64,000 nt of DNA from Trichopria drosophilae (GCA_030407085.1 CM059583.1:42563001-42627000); one strand, 5' to 3'; positions 11,815 through 24,803 are shown, counted from the first letter of the stretch. The notes: generated by a model from the sequence alone, not told the origin. Translations and numbers: made by a program.

Positions 11815-14800
11815 TTACAATTGAGTTTTTGGGCGCTTGGCAATATAGGCTTTAACATTTGGACTGCTTCGAATAGTCTCCACCAACTTTTTCAAACTAG
11901 GATGATCTTTGTTGATGTCGTGGCCTAGAACGTTCGTCAATACTTCGCAAAGCCCAGCGTAATAAATATCCGCTAACGTGACCTGCAAAAACGAATTCAG
12001 TTGTTAAAATTACGTGATCAATTTTGTTACGCAATCTTATACCGTCAATTAGGAATAATGTAATCAATTTTCTCAAAACAAAGTAATCGTTGCATAGACA
12101 GTTTCTCAACGATAGCATCGATTAACTAGTCTATAATTTATTAATATACAAGTTAAACAGCTTTTAAATCGTATTTTCAATATTTTTTATGTCAAATATA
12201 TTGTGTGTGAACTTTGCTTAATAATTAATATAGTTTTATACTTCTTGTCAGTAGTTCTGATAGTAAAATGATCTTAATTAGTAACGTACGTACAATTTAC
12301 TTACGAAATCCATCAATTAAAAGCTGATTCAACCAATTTAACAACGCGATGCGTAGGGAAATAGGACCAATTACTTGATTCAGCTTATTAGTCAGATGCT
12401 AACTAACTTTATTTTCTGGTACATTGAAAAATTGCAATTTATCTCTTTCGAATCGGGAAAGATAGAGTGTAAAAACAAATGTCTAATTTTAAGACAATTA
12501 GTGTTGAGTGTGCAATATATACCTTTGCACAAGACATTTTCCATGCTTTAGGTACCAAAAAGTCTTAAAATACGACATTTGATGTAAGATTGTAAATACA
12601 TATTTTTCTATTTTATTAATACTTGTTTAATTTCAATAATAACAAAATTATTTATTCATTTTTATTGATACTAGTTAAGAATTGGCGGTACGATTATTAT
12701 GTGTACTTTTCGGAACTCACCTTGCCACCAACGAAGTGTCCACCATTATTCTTAACTTGTTCCTCAAATTTACCTAAGGTAAATGCCATTTTCGTCATAG
12801 CAATTTCCTTCAGTTTCGCCTTGAACGTCGCATCTTCTTGGAAGTGATAAGTTGTAATGGCTGTACATTTAAAAAACGTTTGTAAATAAATAAAGTGAAA
12901 CAGTAGAAATACTTCTAAATTACATAACTCTCAATAAATCTATGAATTGTCAACTTTGACAAACATGTATTGGAAATCTTCATCTATATTTCTAAAATAA
13001 TTATGAGTAAAATTTGATTTTATCTTTTATTATCGATCTGTTAATTTTTAAATTTTTGGTTACTAATTTTTGCTGCAATATTTGTCTCACCATTTCAATA
13101 CGATTTTCATATTAAAATGTTAAAATAAATGTTAAGGTCAAAAAATAACAAATTTTTAAATATACGATTAAAAAGTTCAACCTGCTCTCATGTCGTCCAT
13201 GGTGTCGACAGCTCCATCAATCATAAGAGTCTCCACATTACTACTTCCGGCCAGATTGCATTCTCTTGCGATATAACGACAGATAGCTTTGGATTGGTTA
13301 TATTTTTTGCCATTTACTTCCAATGCTGGCATTTGTCCCATTGGCATGTCTGTAAATATTAATTTGGAACTTAAGTATTCTTCATACATTTAAATATTAA
13401 ATACGTAAATATTATTACGTATACATTAAACAAATTGAATATTTTAATACTCATTATTCAATACGAATATTAATCAGTATATTTATAATCAACAATTATT
13501 ATGTATTTGTAAATTCATTGATAAATTTTCTGAGAAATCATTTTGCTTGTGTATTAAACATTCGAAGACGTTGGAAAAAACACCAAAATTACTATGCAGA
13601 TGTAGGACAAAAAAGCCTCCTGGTAATCACGAAAAAATCAGGTTTTAATATGACTGAACGGCAGTAACTAATTTCCAAATTTGAGTTAGCAGTTTCTGCG
13701 ATTGCAAATTAATTTTGCAGACAAATTTCTCTGATGAAAATTTTCTTCCATATTCTTCCCTTCATATTCTGATTGAAATATTATTTCTAACCAAAACATC
13801 AGACGAACTGCATTGTGCACGTATACAGGGTGTCCCAGACCTAGGTAATGATATGGTAGAAGGTGATTCTCCGTGATATTTCAAACAAAAAAAAGTCCTG
13901 TACCAAAATTGAATCTGAGGCTCAATAAAAAACATTCATTTTTTGGCAATAACTCGGCTTGCTTTGAAGCTATTTCAAAGAGTGAAGGCTCATTTTGAAG
14001 CTTATTTTAAGCCCTACAATTCACCTATAAGAACATTTGACCTGCGATGAATATTTCTCAAGTTATGGCCTCAAAAATGGGAAAAAATGCAAATTTTTGC
14101 GGTTTTTCGCATCTAACTCATTTCACTAAATAGATAATGAAATATCGCCCAATAAAGAGTTTTAGAGCTTGAAAAGAAGAAGAATTTAACCTAATTTATT
14201 TTTTTTTTCATAGAAAGTACAATAATCATTAATTGAGAACTCACCGAGATTTTTCGGAAATAAATAAAAATCATATTATTATTTCCGAAAATTCTCAGTC
14301 ACTTCTCCATTTATTTCTTTAGCATTTTCTAGGATACCGCCCATAGTAATCAGAATTACCCTTACAGGGCCCGAATTTCGGAAAAAAACGTTCAGTCATT
14401 TATTATTTACAGTTTTTAGTGAAAATGCCTACCTTATTTGCCCAGGACTTTAGAACGCCCTTAAGGTTAATTCTAATTACTAGAAAATTCCAACGAAATT
14501 AATTGAGGACTGACCAAGAATTTTCGGAAATAAGTCATTTTTATTTAATTCCGAAAATCTCGGTAGTTCTCAATTAATGTCTTTGGTATTTTCTATAGTA
14601 ATTAGAAATGCCTTTACAGAGCCAGAATTTTTATCATTTTACTGAGTCGTCTTTAATTTACTTTTTTAGTGAAATGTCCTATCCTTACTGGCGGTCCAAT
14701 ATATCAATAATTGAACTCTTATCGTCGGAAATAATAGTCGTGTATTTTAAAATAAAATAAAACAAAAATTTCACAAAAAATCACGTTTTCAGAATGTTTT

Positions 14801-17800
14801 GTTAAGATGGCGGTCAAAATATCGTCGAGTTCCAATGTCTGTCATCACATTTATCAGAAGGTCACAATACATGAAAATCATTTTCCTAAATATTTTTTTC
14901 GACGGTGTAAATGCAAAAAATCTGGAAATAATCACGCTTTTTGGTGTTAATTTCAAGATGGTGGCGGAAATATTGCCCAGCGCCAATTTCGGGTATCATA
15001 TTTGTAATCATGGGCCCAAAATATATCGAAAATATATTGGCAAACATTTTTTGAATTCACAACTTTTTTCAACGTTTGCTGTTGCGGTTTATTATTACGT
15101 GGCACAATTTTTCAGAAGCACAGAAAATTTGGAAACATTTTTTTGGGATATACGTTTCAAAGATACGTACTCTGGATACAATTTAAATAAAAAAAAGTTA
15201 AAAAATGACTGTTATGGAGAAATTAAAAAAACGTCAAAAATCTCTGTTTTGGACGCGTATGCTAGGTATTTTTCATATCCATTTTAGTGAATATTGCATC
15301 TCAAACTATGGTTTTTTGCGATACACCTTGATACATATGTATATATCATGTCCTTTCCGATTCTATTCTTGGACCTTCTTGAAATAAAAGTTACAAGGAG
15401 AGCAATAAAATGTACACGTAATAAAATTTGATTTGAATGTAATTTAAACTGTTTAACGTCTTATCCTAGAATAAAACAGAAACAATAAAAATTCATAATA
15501 GAATATAAAAAAAAACTACAAAGATCATGCAATAAATATTTTTTAATAATCAAATTCCATTAAGTCGTTCTTTAGCACAAAAACTGAAAACTTTATTATA
15601 TTAAAAATGTCGTACAGTTGATTATTACACCAAAAATAATAAGATAAAAATTCTATTTCGTTTTGTGATATATATCGTGTTATTTTGAGATAGATTTCTG
15701 AGTACATTCTTTAACGCCAGCAGTTATAATGCTTTAAATCGAATAGCAATTTATCTATTATTTTACAATGTAACTTTTATTAACTTTATTAATTTAAAAT
15801 TGTGAAGTATACATATATTATATTACCACCAGAAGAAATTGTTCTATGCAATTTTATTATATTATTTTTACTATTTTATAGTCTGAAGTAAAGGTTCCAG
15901 CAGACGCACCTGTATTAGCAAATAACATTTTTGCGGAATTATTATTTATTTAGTAGATTAATTTCATATGCATTAAAGATCTGAAAGACATAAACCTACA
16001 TTCATGTGAAAGTGAATTTGAAAGAATTTTTTAGCACGAAAACAGTTATTTAAAACAATTACTTCTTGATATATCTAGCAATTCCTCAGACTGCTATTAA
16101 CTTGCATAATTTGTTGAGGAATCATTAGTTTACAATTTATGTATTATTTAGTGAAATTCCCAGCTACTGTTGTACATATTGGGTGCATAGATAAATTGTA
16201 TGACGTTAACATTTATTTGCAAAATAAGGATTGATATTTGGATACTTTTTAAGCTAACCCGCTATGTTCCAATAATCGAATGAGCCTTTAAATTTGATTA
16301 ATAATACCAATTGTACAAAATGTAAGGAGCTGCTAACCCTGCTTTTTTTACGAATTCAAGGAAGATTGATTTAGTATTTGGTGATAATTCGCAAGAATAA
16401 ATTTCATAGAGAACAACAAGAATTGTCTTGCTCCAATACAAATTTATTCTTACGAATTCTCATCCAATCTTGAACCAATCTCGCTGATAAATCTATATTT
16501 TACATTCATTAAAATTGTCTACAAGAACCTTGCAGATCCGACCTATAAAATATGTCTAGTTTTCGTTTAATTTGAATAATGTAGGTTACGAAATGAAGCT
16601 ATACAATGGCTGCATGTGTTGCCCTTAAGTCATAACCACCATCTTAAGCTGATAATTTATATAAAGACTATTGGCAGTGATAAACATGATACGAAATTCA
16701 TTACAACTAGAAACTAGTGTTGGCGTGATGCCTCGCTCGCTTCGCTCGCTCAGAAACTTCGACCCAGTGGAGAGTCGGCTATTCCTTAATATTCGTTTGT
16801 TTACTAGCAGCTTTCAATTATATTATAAAATTATATTTATATTTGGGGGTCCAATCATATTTAGGTCCAAGTAGCTTCGATAGATACGTTACAACAATAT
16901 AGTGTTTGTTATATGTATGAAAATTGAAAATGAGCATTTTCAAAACTTCGACCCCGACAACAGGCCAGCCGAAGCATTAATAAATAAAAGTTGCAAAACA
17001 CTTACTTCAAGCACTTGTATTGTAATAGACTATTCGATGCATATTACATGTTTACAGTGTTTTACTAATTACTGTCTGTATCATTATGATCTTATATATA
17101 CAATATATATACATATAATTCGTCACAGATATCTTGAAAGTGTCGAAAAGATCTATGACGGATATCTATAAGACATCTTTTAGATATATCGAAATAGTTA
17201 TTTTCGTATCAAGGGCGTAAAAGAACTTATGCGCCCGTAGGTGATCACCGCGCCCGAGGGGCTGGCGAAGACTATCGCTGGGGGGTAGGGGGTCGAAGCG
17301 TCGAAATTTGATGAAAAAATATAGGGTAATTTTTTGCCGAGGTGACCAAATTCAATACTTTTTCAGACAATAGTCATAAACATTTTAAAGCAGTTTTTAT
17401 GGCATTATCGTTGAGTTTAGGAAGAAAATGCATACCACCTTTTTTGAAGAGTAGTTCATGCTCTATCTTTTTTGTTTGAAACATTTTTTAATAAAATTTG
17501 TATTTTTCAAAATAAATGCAAAAAACTACGAAGTAACTTAATTCGGGCTAATTTTTGTTAGTAATGGAGGGATGGATCTGCGCCAAAATCTAATCAGATC
17601 TAAGTTATGCCAAGACGCGGATTTTAAAAAAAAATTTATGTCAATACGCTTATCCGTTCGCGAGTTATCGCGAGACATAAAAACGGGACGTACGTACGGA
17701 CGTCCGGACGTACGGACGTACGTACGTACAAGATCACGGACACAAATTTTTTTTTTCGTTTTTTGGCTTCCTTAGGGTCTGAAACGTGGACATTTGATGA

Positions 17801-20066
17801 AAAACTATAGGGTAATTTTTTTGCCCGAGGTGACCAAATTCAATACTTCGTCCAGACTTAAGGTCTGGGTCGAAGTAAAAAGTATAAGTAGAAAAACTTT
17901 ACATTTTGCACCAGAAATTAAGGTTTCATTTACCTATTGCAATAAGATTTACCTTTTATTCGTCAGTCAACAAACAAATTCCGATAAGTTCTATAGGAAC
18001 TCGCATATTCACAATCTAGGACAATCGATATCGGTGTCTGGGACAGTCTAATAAAACTTCAATAGTTTATTTCATATTTTTCTCACAGTAACATGATATA
18101 TTATATTTCTCAATATTTAACTACATAAAATCTAAATCATAACCTGTTAAGCGTTCGAAATCTGTGACATTTACACCTTCAGAAGAAACTGTTCACAAAT
18201 TTATTTACTTTTATTATTGTTTATTATAAATAGAAAAGAAGTGATAATAATTATAACAATATAGTCTTCATCAATAAATCGGTTAAAAAATTAATGCCGA
18301 CTGATCGTTTATTTAAACATTACACTGACTATATACTTCCGATTCGGATAACTGCACTATCCTAACATTGCTGTAACTTAGGGAAATAAAACATAACTTT
18401 TTCTGTAATTTTTATGCAATTCTGGATATTTAATTGTGTATTAATGTAAACCTTAGTATGGAAGATATTATACAATTGCGCATAGTGTCATATACAATTC
18501 AAATTAATTAAGGATACGACCAGTGCAGACAATTTTGTATTAAAAAAAAGATTAGCTCTCGTAAATGCCCATGGGTCCTAAATATTACTAGATTACATAA
18601 TGAGATCTTACCAGGTGTAATTCGACCTCTAAAAATATCCAACCCTATATAAGTCATCTCACATAAGATCTATTTCTAATAATTGTAGATATAAAAAATA
18701 ATGTGTAAATATGTAGATTAACAAGATTTAATTCATTCAAAGGAGATCTCATATGCTCTGAATTTTAGTTCCGAGTAATTTTTAAAAAGTTATTATACAG
18801 ATGTAATTTTTGCACAGCTATTTCTGTATAAATAATATCTGAGTAACATTTTTTTACGAAATACATTATAATAATTATTTGTTAACTTATTAAATTCGTC
18901 TAATACTTATTTACCTGGGAAAGTGAACATGAACGTTTGTTATTATGCAATTCATGTCATCCTTCATTAATACCATAACGAAAGAACAATATTATGAAAA
19001 ATTCAGAAGAGTCTGCAATTCCTAATCTCGTTTGTCTGCATTTATCAGGAAAGATAAATGAATTTCATTTTTAGCCTGACGCGATAAAATTTTTCCAGTG
19101 CGGTAACATATTTATCTTTTATTACCCATTCGAATCTACCATATTTCCTATGTACACACCGACAGAAACTTACAGTTACAAATACTTCATGTATGTCTAT
19201 AGTATGTCTGTCTATAATTATTTCTATTCGTGTCACGCGAAACATAAAAAAAGTTCCTCCTTCATACCGGTATCTTATTTACAGTAGTAACATAACAAAT
19301 CAACGGTAATGGAACAGTCAATTTTTATTTTTTATAATTCTTTATAAAATCATTGAATATCTTTAATAAGATAAGAGTTATCATGCTTTTCACCTGTACT
19401 ATCGTCAGTACAAAGTCACGATGATCTGGCGTTATTGGCATACATTTTTGTCAAATTAATAATACAAAAAGTAATATGTGAAATACAAATTTAAATATCT
19501 CGTACAGTTAAATGTACAAGTAAATTGCAGACATGAATCACTTTTCAAATGGACGATGTTCATCACGCGGTATTACTTCGATAAAACGAAGTAATTGCAA
19601 AATGCCGCAATAACATCACCGGTGAATTACGATTTTTTCCTCGCCTTCGACAACCTTGACTACCGATCGGAAAAATTTTCCAACAGAGGAAGTTTTTAAA
19701 AACTCCAATTAGACTCGTCGCTCATTTAACTACTATATAATCAGAATTGTATTCTATGTAGAACAAAATACACAAGAAAACTCTTTAAAAATGTATTTTT
19801 TAGCTGAAACGAATTTGAGTGAGATAAAGTACCAAGAAACTACTTTACAAAACATATAATTAGCGCTATAATGGCTGAAATTTTATTGTACTACCGTAAC
19901 CCAATTCCAAATTTTTATCGGTATTATATTTACCAGGTTTATGTTTTGGCCAATCCTCTCTCTCCACTCGTATATCTTCGAATTTGAGCCCTCCATAGCT
20001 CAAAATATACCTGATCGGTTCACCAAGACCGGTGGCGTTGAAGTAGTAAAGTTTGTACGTCGCCAT
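11815..20066 (-). CDS. GstS: Sigma-class GST, copy 2 (complete)
   Basis: Exon 1 19934..20066, exon 2 13182..13349, exon 3 12721..12860, exon 4 11815..11982; 609 nt, 202 residues, stop TAA. The protein begins MATYKLYYFNATGLGEP and ends AKRPKTQL. Sigma-class hallmarks: Tyr8, Trp39 and Lys43 (EDWPKHKP), Met51-Pro52 (GQMPALEV), Gln63-Ser64 (NQSKAICRY), Asp93/96/97 (VDTMDDMR), and the GST C-domain N-capping box Thr149-x-x-Asp152 (TLAD). Length equals the family norm (about 200-205). Donors are GTAAAT, GTTGAA and GTGAGT. Intron 1 is 6.6 kb and packed with repeats; intron 2 is 321 nt and intron 3 is 738 nt. A TAG acceptor just before GTTATG implies a non-coding leader exon, and a homologous leader block is seen at 20808..20920. 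An AATAAA lies at 11671..11676. This is the most canonical copy and probably the best reference for function: glutathione transfer to lipid-derived electrophiles, possibly prostaglandin-type isomerase activity (inference from family). Confidence 0.96.
13826..14110. mobile_element. Interspersed element beginning CAGGGTGTCCC
   Basis: Starts with the CAGGGTGTCCC end typical of many insect interspersed repeats. It contains TTTTTGGCAATAACT, CCCTACAATT and ATATTTCTC blocks that recur in the same order and orientation at 25723..25860. Coding capacity nil. The right boundary is not defined. Confidence 0.5.
14226..14690. repeat. Nested inverted and direct repeats around TTTTCGGAAAT
   Basis: Two hairpins (14229..14305 and 14499..14575), each with arms built on CGAGATTTTTCGGAAAT / ATTTCCGAAAATTCTC. 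The outer arms (14226..14262 and 14550..14585) are inverted copies over about 35 bp. The segment following each hairpin (14280..14440 and 14551..14690) is a diverged direct repeat sharing TTTTCTA, GTAATNAGAA and TTACAG. Confidence 0.55.
14800..15110. repeat. Two-copy tandem repeat, about 150 bp, with AGATGG motif
   Basis: AAGATGGCGGTCAAAATAT at about 14803 and AGATGGTGGCGGAAATAT at about 14957 open two diverged copies. A 162-codon open frame overlaps them but follows the repeat, not any known protein. Confidence 0.4.
16671..17300. repeat. GC-rich dispersed repeat with GCTTCGCTCGC palindromes
   Basis: CTCGCTCGCTTCGCTCGCTC at about 16735 and GCGCCCGAGGGGCTGGCGAAG at about 17250 stand out from the AT-rich background. 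AAACTTCGACCC occurs at about 16751 and again, slightly changed, at about 16944. Probably a decayed interspersed repeat. Confidence 0.35.
17306..17850. repeat. 57-bp direct repeat flanking a palindromic ACGT tract
   Basis: ATTTGATGAAAAA-TATAGGGTAATTTTTT...GAGGTGACCAAATTCAATACTT occurs at 17306..17360 and again, with few changes, at 17792..17848. Between them, 17687..17729 is an almost pure ACGT/ACGG tract (GTACGTACGG, CGTCCGGACG) that is self-complementary. This could be the two ends of one element or a tandem unit of about 485 bp. Confidence 0.5.
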
Positions 20067-20940
20067 AACCTACAATTCACGGAAATATTAGTTAATACTT
20101 CACTATTAATAATAAATAATTAGTGCTGTATTCAAAGGAGCAATGTAACAAAGAAATCGCTCTCATTGAAAGAATACTACACAACCTTTAAATTCTATGT
20201 GCCGTGCGTTTACTGAACTATCATTCATCGTGGAATTTCAGAGTTAGTTACATACGTATTTGCAATTTGTCATGAATTGTTAATTGTCATACGCAACGAG
20301 TCATTAACGTTAATTGCATGTTATTACGGGTTATTAATACAATCGATAGCTGGGCGTTTAAAAAAAGCGTTTTTAACTGTGTTGACGCACATTATGCTGT
20401 ACAAACATTCACAATTCTACAGGTGAATTTCAATTTTTCACAAGTACTAGCTATACTTTTGATTTGACATAATTATGTATGAAAGAAGTACTCCATTATT
20501 ATCTATATCATCAAAGACATGGAATCAGTTAAATTATGTTCTGTATAGTATGGAATAAATTCGAGATTAATCGTTTCAAAAAATATTCTCAGAGGTTCTT
20601 AAATTACTCTTTACTATGTGAAATATTCGTGGATTATGGGAACTAACATTTCTAACACAAAAATTTTTTACTAAAACATGTTTCTTACGAAATGGTGATG
20701 ACAGAAAAATAATAATGTATATCTGAGGATTGCATTACGTTAAAAATATTTTAAATTTAATTCTGAGACATTCATACTCCACTCAAGAAATATTTTTCAA
20801 CACTTACCTCGTTTAAAATGGAGAAATGGATACAATTCTAATTTAATATGTAAACAAAATGTCTCTTCAAGAGGATCTCTGATCGAGAGTTGTGAACTGT
20901 TTCAATCGCCGATGGCAACTGGCAATACGAAAGTCAAAAG
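20067..20940 (-). promoter_or_regulatory. Putative promoter, leader exon and leader intron of GST copy 2
   Basis: Initiator-like CCAGTTG (minus strand, A at 20920) lies in a block aligning without gaps to the copy 1 leader (shared GCTTTT, CAGTTG, GAAAC, CAACTCTCG). A candidate leader exon 20808..20920 ends at a good GAG|GTAAGT donor, and a TTGTAG acceptor lies at 20070..20072, three nt before the ATG. No TATA box. The exon limits are inferred. Confidence 0.5.
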
Positions 20941-22078
20941 CTGGGATGCGAGTCACATTTACGTCTACACACAATGAGGACACTACAGTAAAACTCCACC
21001 AAGCGGCTCTTTAGCAATGTACATATAAGTGACAACGTTGTTCTGTGTTCTCTTGCTCTTCGCTTTTTCTGTACTCATGCTGATCGGCAACATCATGTCC
21101 TGACGTTACGTAACTGTGCTGGAGAGGTCAATGTGCACAGTAATATGACAAAAGGGCGTCATTCTACTTTCGAAGCAATTTTCAACTTCCTGGGAATTAG
21201 CTTGAGATCTGGTACTAAATTTTTAATACAAAAAGAAAACTGTAAATGCAGTAAAAGGTTTTTTCGTAAAATTTCAAAGTAAATTTTCCTGATGATTAAT
21301 AATATGACATTGAAAATGAATACTCGAACGTATTCCAACAGCCGTGTTCAAGAAATTGCTGAAATTAAAGTATGAATTTCTTAAAAATGTATTTTTTTAC
21401 ATTTTGTTACTAAAGGCAACGATAAGTCCACAAGGATGCAAACCGGCTTGGCGTGCCCCGTTCGCATGGAATACCGTTTCGTGTTTCGGATCGTAATTTC
21501 CGGTGGCTTAAATTATATTTTCACATTTTTGTAGTATTTTCGATTTAAATATTAAAAACAAGTACATTTTTATATGCTAAAATATCAACATTATTAATTA
21601 TAATCTAAACACATCTTAATAATAAATTATACTCTATACTCTGTAAATAACCTAACGTAAATATGAAATTTATATCTTCAAAACAAAAAAACGCGAAAAA
21701 ATGGAGTTTCCTACACTAATTAATTTTGTCTGCTATGAAATTAATTTTTCTGAAAAGCTAAAGAAAATAACTTTAAAATTAGTCCCATATTTAAAAATTA
21801 AACTAATTTTTCTACGCGTGCATATGCAGTTTATTTTTAATCTTTCCAAGTAAAAAGGAATCTTTTCCTGTGAGAAAAAAAGTATAAATTGAGACGTATT
21901 AGAAGTATAGTATGAGAATATCAGCTTGAAGTTAATAAGTACCAGCGTAATAGAAAAAAATGATCACTTTTCAATAGTATGACAGCAATTAACTCATTAA
22001 CGACGATCAAAGTCCAACATTTTTCAAGACATTTTCGACCCGTAAATTCATGAATTTAACGTAAGAATAAATAGATCA
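20941..22078. other. Intergenic upstream flank of GST copy 2
   Basis: AT-rich; I see no gene or repeat in it that I can support. Any distal regulatory sites of copy 2 would lie here. Confidence 0.4.
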
Positions 22079-23570
22079 AAGACAACATTCCTTATGTTTC
22101 TGGGTGTGCCGAATTCGAATCCGTGTTCAAAATTCAAAAATTCTAACGTCAAAATTAAATATGGTGCTATTTTGTACACGAAAATAGTGAACAAATTTCT
22201 ATTTTTTATTTTTTCAGACAGCTTTCCTCAATCATCGGTGCACACAATTATTGAACTTTAACAGAAAATTTTGATATATATACTTTCTCTTCCAATATGG
22301 CGGATAAGATAAAAAAAACTTCCCGTAACCAGCGTTTTTCATTACCGCTGTTTTCTCAACAATTATGAAGTTTAGAAACAAGTTCCAAAGAACAAATGCC
22401 TTAGATTTAGCCAAAAAATACTCGGTTTTAATTAGGTTTGTTTACAAAAATCACGAATTTGAAATTTAAAACATAGTTTGTAACAAAATTTAAAAAAATT
22501 CGAGAGCATTCTTTGACTAATTCTAAAACATCTTTGTTCATAGAACAGTTATACGAAACGCTATAGATTTTGAGAAAGAGTTCATCAAACTTATAATTAT
22601 CTCAGCGTTCTGCGCACTTATTACCTTGGTTCGTGTTTGTATACGTATACATACTCAGTTAACATTTGAATGTGAAATTATCATATTCAAATGTCAAATT
22701 TTGCCTTTCATGCAGCCATTTGAATTCCGGGGTACAGTATCTCTCGAACTAGCGGGTGGTGTAGTAGAACAAGTCTCCAAAAATGAGATGTACAAAAATG
22801 GATTTTGAAAAATATGACGTAAAGAAAGTAAAACATACATGTCGTACAAATATACTTTTCCGACTTATAGTTTTTAAGAAAATAAAAATTGTAAATTTTC
22901 CGTACTCGTGGAAATGAGAATGTGTTTTTAAATATTTGTATATTTCAATTACTCGTAAACGAATAAAGGAAACCTATTCAAACCATTACAGCATATTCAG
23001 TACAGATATCCGAAAACGACGAGCAGTCTAAAATGTGTTATTGTTCTTTTTTCGAAAAGCTATAGATTTTCGAATCTCGGGCAATTATATTCGTGATCTT
23101 AGGTCTCCAATTGCTTCGACAATCGTGCGACAAAATCGTGTCTCCAATTGCTTCGACAATCGTGCGACAATCGTGCGACAAAATTAACGAAATGGAGATA
23201 CTAAAAATGTGGGCATGTAGAAGAAGAATTGAGGAAGTTTTTTGTGAAAATAGAATATCGAACTGACAAATCAAAAATACTGTACCAGTTTTGGTAACAC
23301 TGAGAAGCCGTTCAGACGCGCCTTTGTTTACAATGCAATAATAAGGTTATTTATCCTGGAAAACGAAAATGTCTTACTTTTTAATCTTAACTCAATGACT
23401 GAAAAGAATTTGCATGAAGTTTGATCAATTCTTTCTCGAAATCTTTTTTAAGAACAAAAATATCTTAGAATTAGCCAAAACATACTCTCGAATTGTTTGT
23501 AGTCAGAATTTTTGAATTTTTTGCACGGATTCGAATTAAGTACACCCAAAAAACGTAAGGAACGGTGTTT
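22079..23570. mobile_element. 1.5-kb non-coding element with about 65-bp terminal inverted repeats
   Basis: Left end 22079..22145 and right end 23504..23570 are inverted copies (ATTCCTTA, GGGTGT, ATTCGAATCCGTG, AATTCAAAAATTCT in order). Inside, a GAAGTTT...TTAGCCAAAA segment at 22363..22425 recurs directly at 23415..23492 and inverted at 22508..22595, so the body is itself palindromic. It includes a tandem repeat at 23104..23185. No transposase. Confidence 0.55.
23104..23185. repeat. 37-bp tandem repeat, two copies
   Basis: TCTCCAATTGCTTCGACAAT followed by CGTGCGACAAAATCGTG at 23104..23140 repeats at 23141..23185. The second copy has an internal duplication of CGTGCGACAAT. Confidence 0.7.
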
Positions 23571-24220
23571 TTGATTGATTTATTCTTCGGTTATACCCAG
23601 GAATTTTGCTCTCGAAAATGCGCTCATAATAATGTATTTTTTGATAAATAGAAAGTTAAAAATTTATTTATTTGAATACATAATTATGCCGCACAAAATA
23701 CGTATAAAAATACTTTGTTTCCAGCGTGCACATATAAAAAGTCTGAAAGCACTTGCTCGTTGCATAATACAAACTAATATGTAGGTATTAGAAAAAGATG
23801 ATTTTCATTTCACGCAAATAAAGAAACACAGTGTGTAATGTTCAACCGTTTTTAGATACAAATTCAAAATTACCATTTTAAAGAATTCAATAATACTAAC
23901 TCATTTTTTGGAATAAAACTTTTCCATAACTTGGTATCCACAAAGAAAATTTGTCAAATTTCAAAAATGGTATTATTACATAAATAAGTCACTTATTTTA
24001 CCTTTTACTCTCGAATCATTCTTATCTTTTCTCAAGAAATATCGAGTAGAATTATTTACTCGAGAATATATATGTAGATAATGAAGGTTTACTTATTTAG
24101 GGATACCTGATAAAAAGGTTGTGTCTTCTGTACATACCTCAAATCCAGTGGAAAACAAAATTATTTGGAAACATAACCTCAAATATCTTAAAGCTTGACT
24201 TGATTACATGATTCCAACCA

Positions 24221-24803
24221 CCCACTTTTAAAAATGACATGAAATTTAATGTAAGGTCAATGTCCATTAATACATTTAATTTAATGAGTAATAGAGAGAA
24301 CTTAAGTATTTCTTAACCCTTTCAGTCACGAATTTGTCAGTCATGAATATACGGGGGGGGGGGGGGGGGGTTTGGAGCCGCTAATTACGAATCCTATGTC
24401 AGATTTACAGAATTCAAAATGGCGGATCAAATATAAGACCATTTTACCGTTTCTCAGAATTTTGGTCGGCCATATTAGATCCGCTTTTTGAATTTTGTAA
24501 ATCTGATATTGGATTCGCAATCAGCGCCTCCAAAAACCCCTGTATGCCAAATTTTCAATTAAAATTCAAATTAAAATTATTCAAGTGGATTAGCCAAAAA
24601 CTGATGAATATTGCATGCGATGGCAAGGATACCGTTTTTAGAGGTATGAAATTCTAAGGAACATGACATTAAATGTAAAAGATACATGAAATGTTTTGTG
24701 TACATTAGAATTAAGGTTTGACATTACAAGTCGTTTAATGTCGGAATTGAAATCCGCTCTAACACATATTCGTTAAATTTAATGTGATTCCTGCACAGTA
24801 GGG
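24221..24803. mobile_element. MITE with ATGACATGAAATTT end, interrupted by a G-run hairpin
   Basis: The left end CCCACTTTTAAAAATGACAT resembles the left end of the MITE at 3717. The right end (about 24770..24803) is an imperfect inverted partner with AAATTTAATGTG and CACAGTAGGG. It appears to be split by a separate hairpin at 24353..24540. Boundaries approximate. Confidence 0.4.
24353..24540. repeat. G18 homopolymer plus about 60-bp-arm hairpin
   Basis: A run of about 18 G (24354..24371) leads into GGAGCCGCTAATTACGAATC... AAAATGGCGGATC, whose inverted copy GATCCGCTTTTTGAATTTTG ... GCGCCTCC closes at about 24530. It ends in a short C-run (AAAACCCC). Foldback element inserted in the MITE above. 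Confidence 0.6.

Larger units (their letters stand above)
13350..19933 (-). other. Intron 1 of GST copy 2, repeat-rich
   Basis: 6.6-kb intron (donor GTAAAT, acceptor TTACAG). It holds a CAGGGTGTCCC-ended element, paired inverted/direct repeats, an ATGGCGG-type tandem repeat, an ACGT palindromic tract and a 57-bp direct repeat, listed separately. The stretches 15400..16700 and 18060..19930 show nothing I can name. Confidence 0.7.

Noticed and set aside
11897..12118. 73-codon minus-strand open frame
   Set aside because: It reads exon 4 of GST copy 2 in the wrong frame and extends through the intron boundary.
14799..15287. 162-codon plus-strand open frame, the longest in the window
   Set aside because: It spans a diverged 150-bp tandem repeat inside an intron. 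The translation shows no domain and the sequence structure is explained by the repeat.
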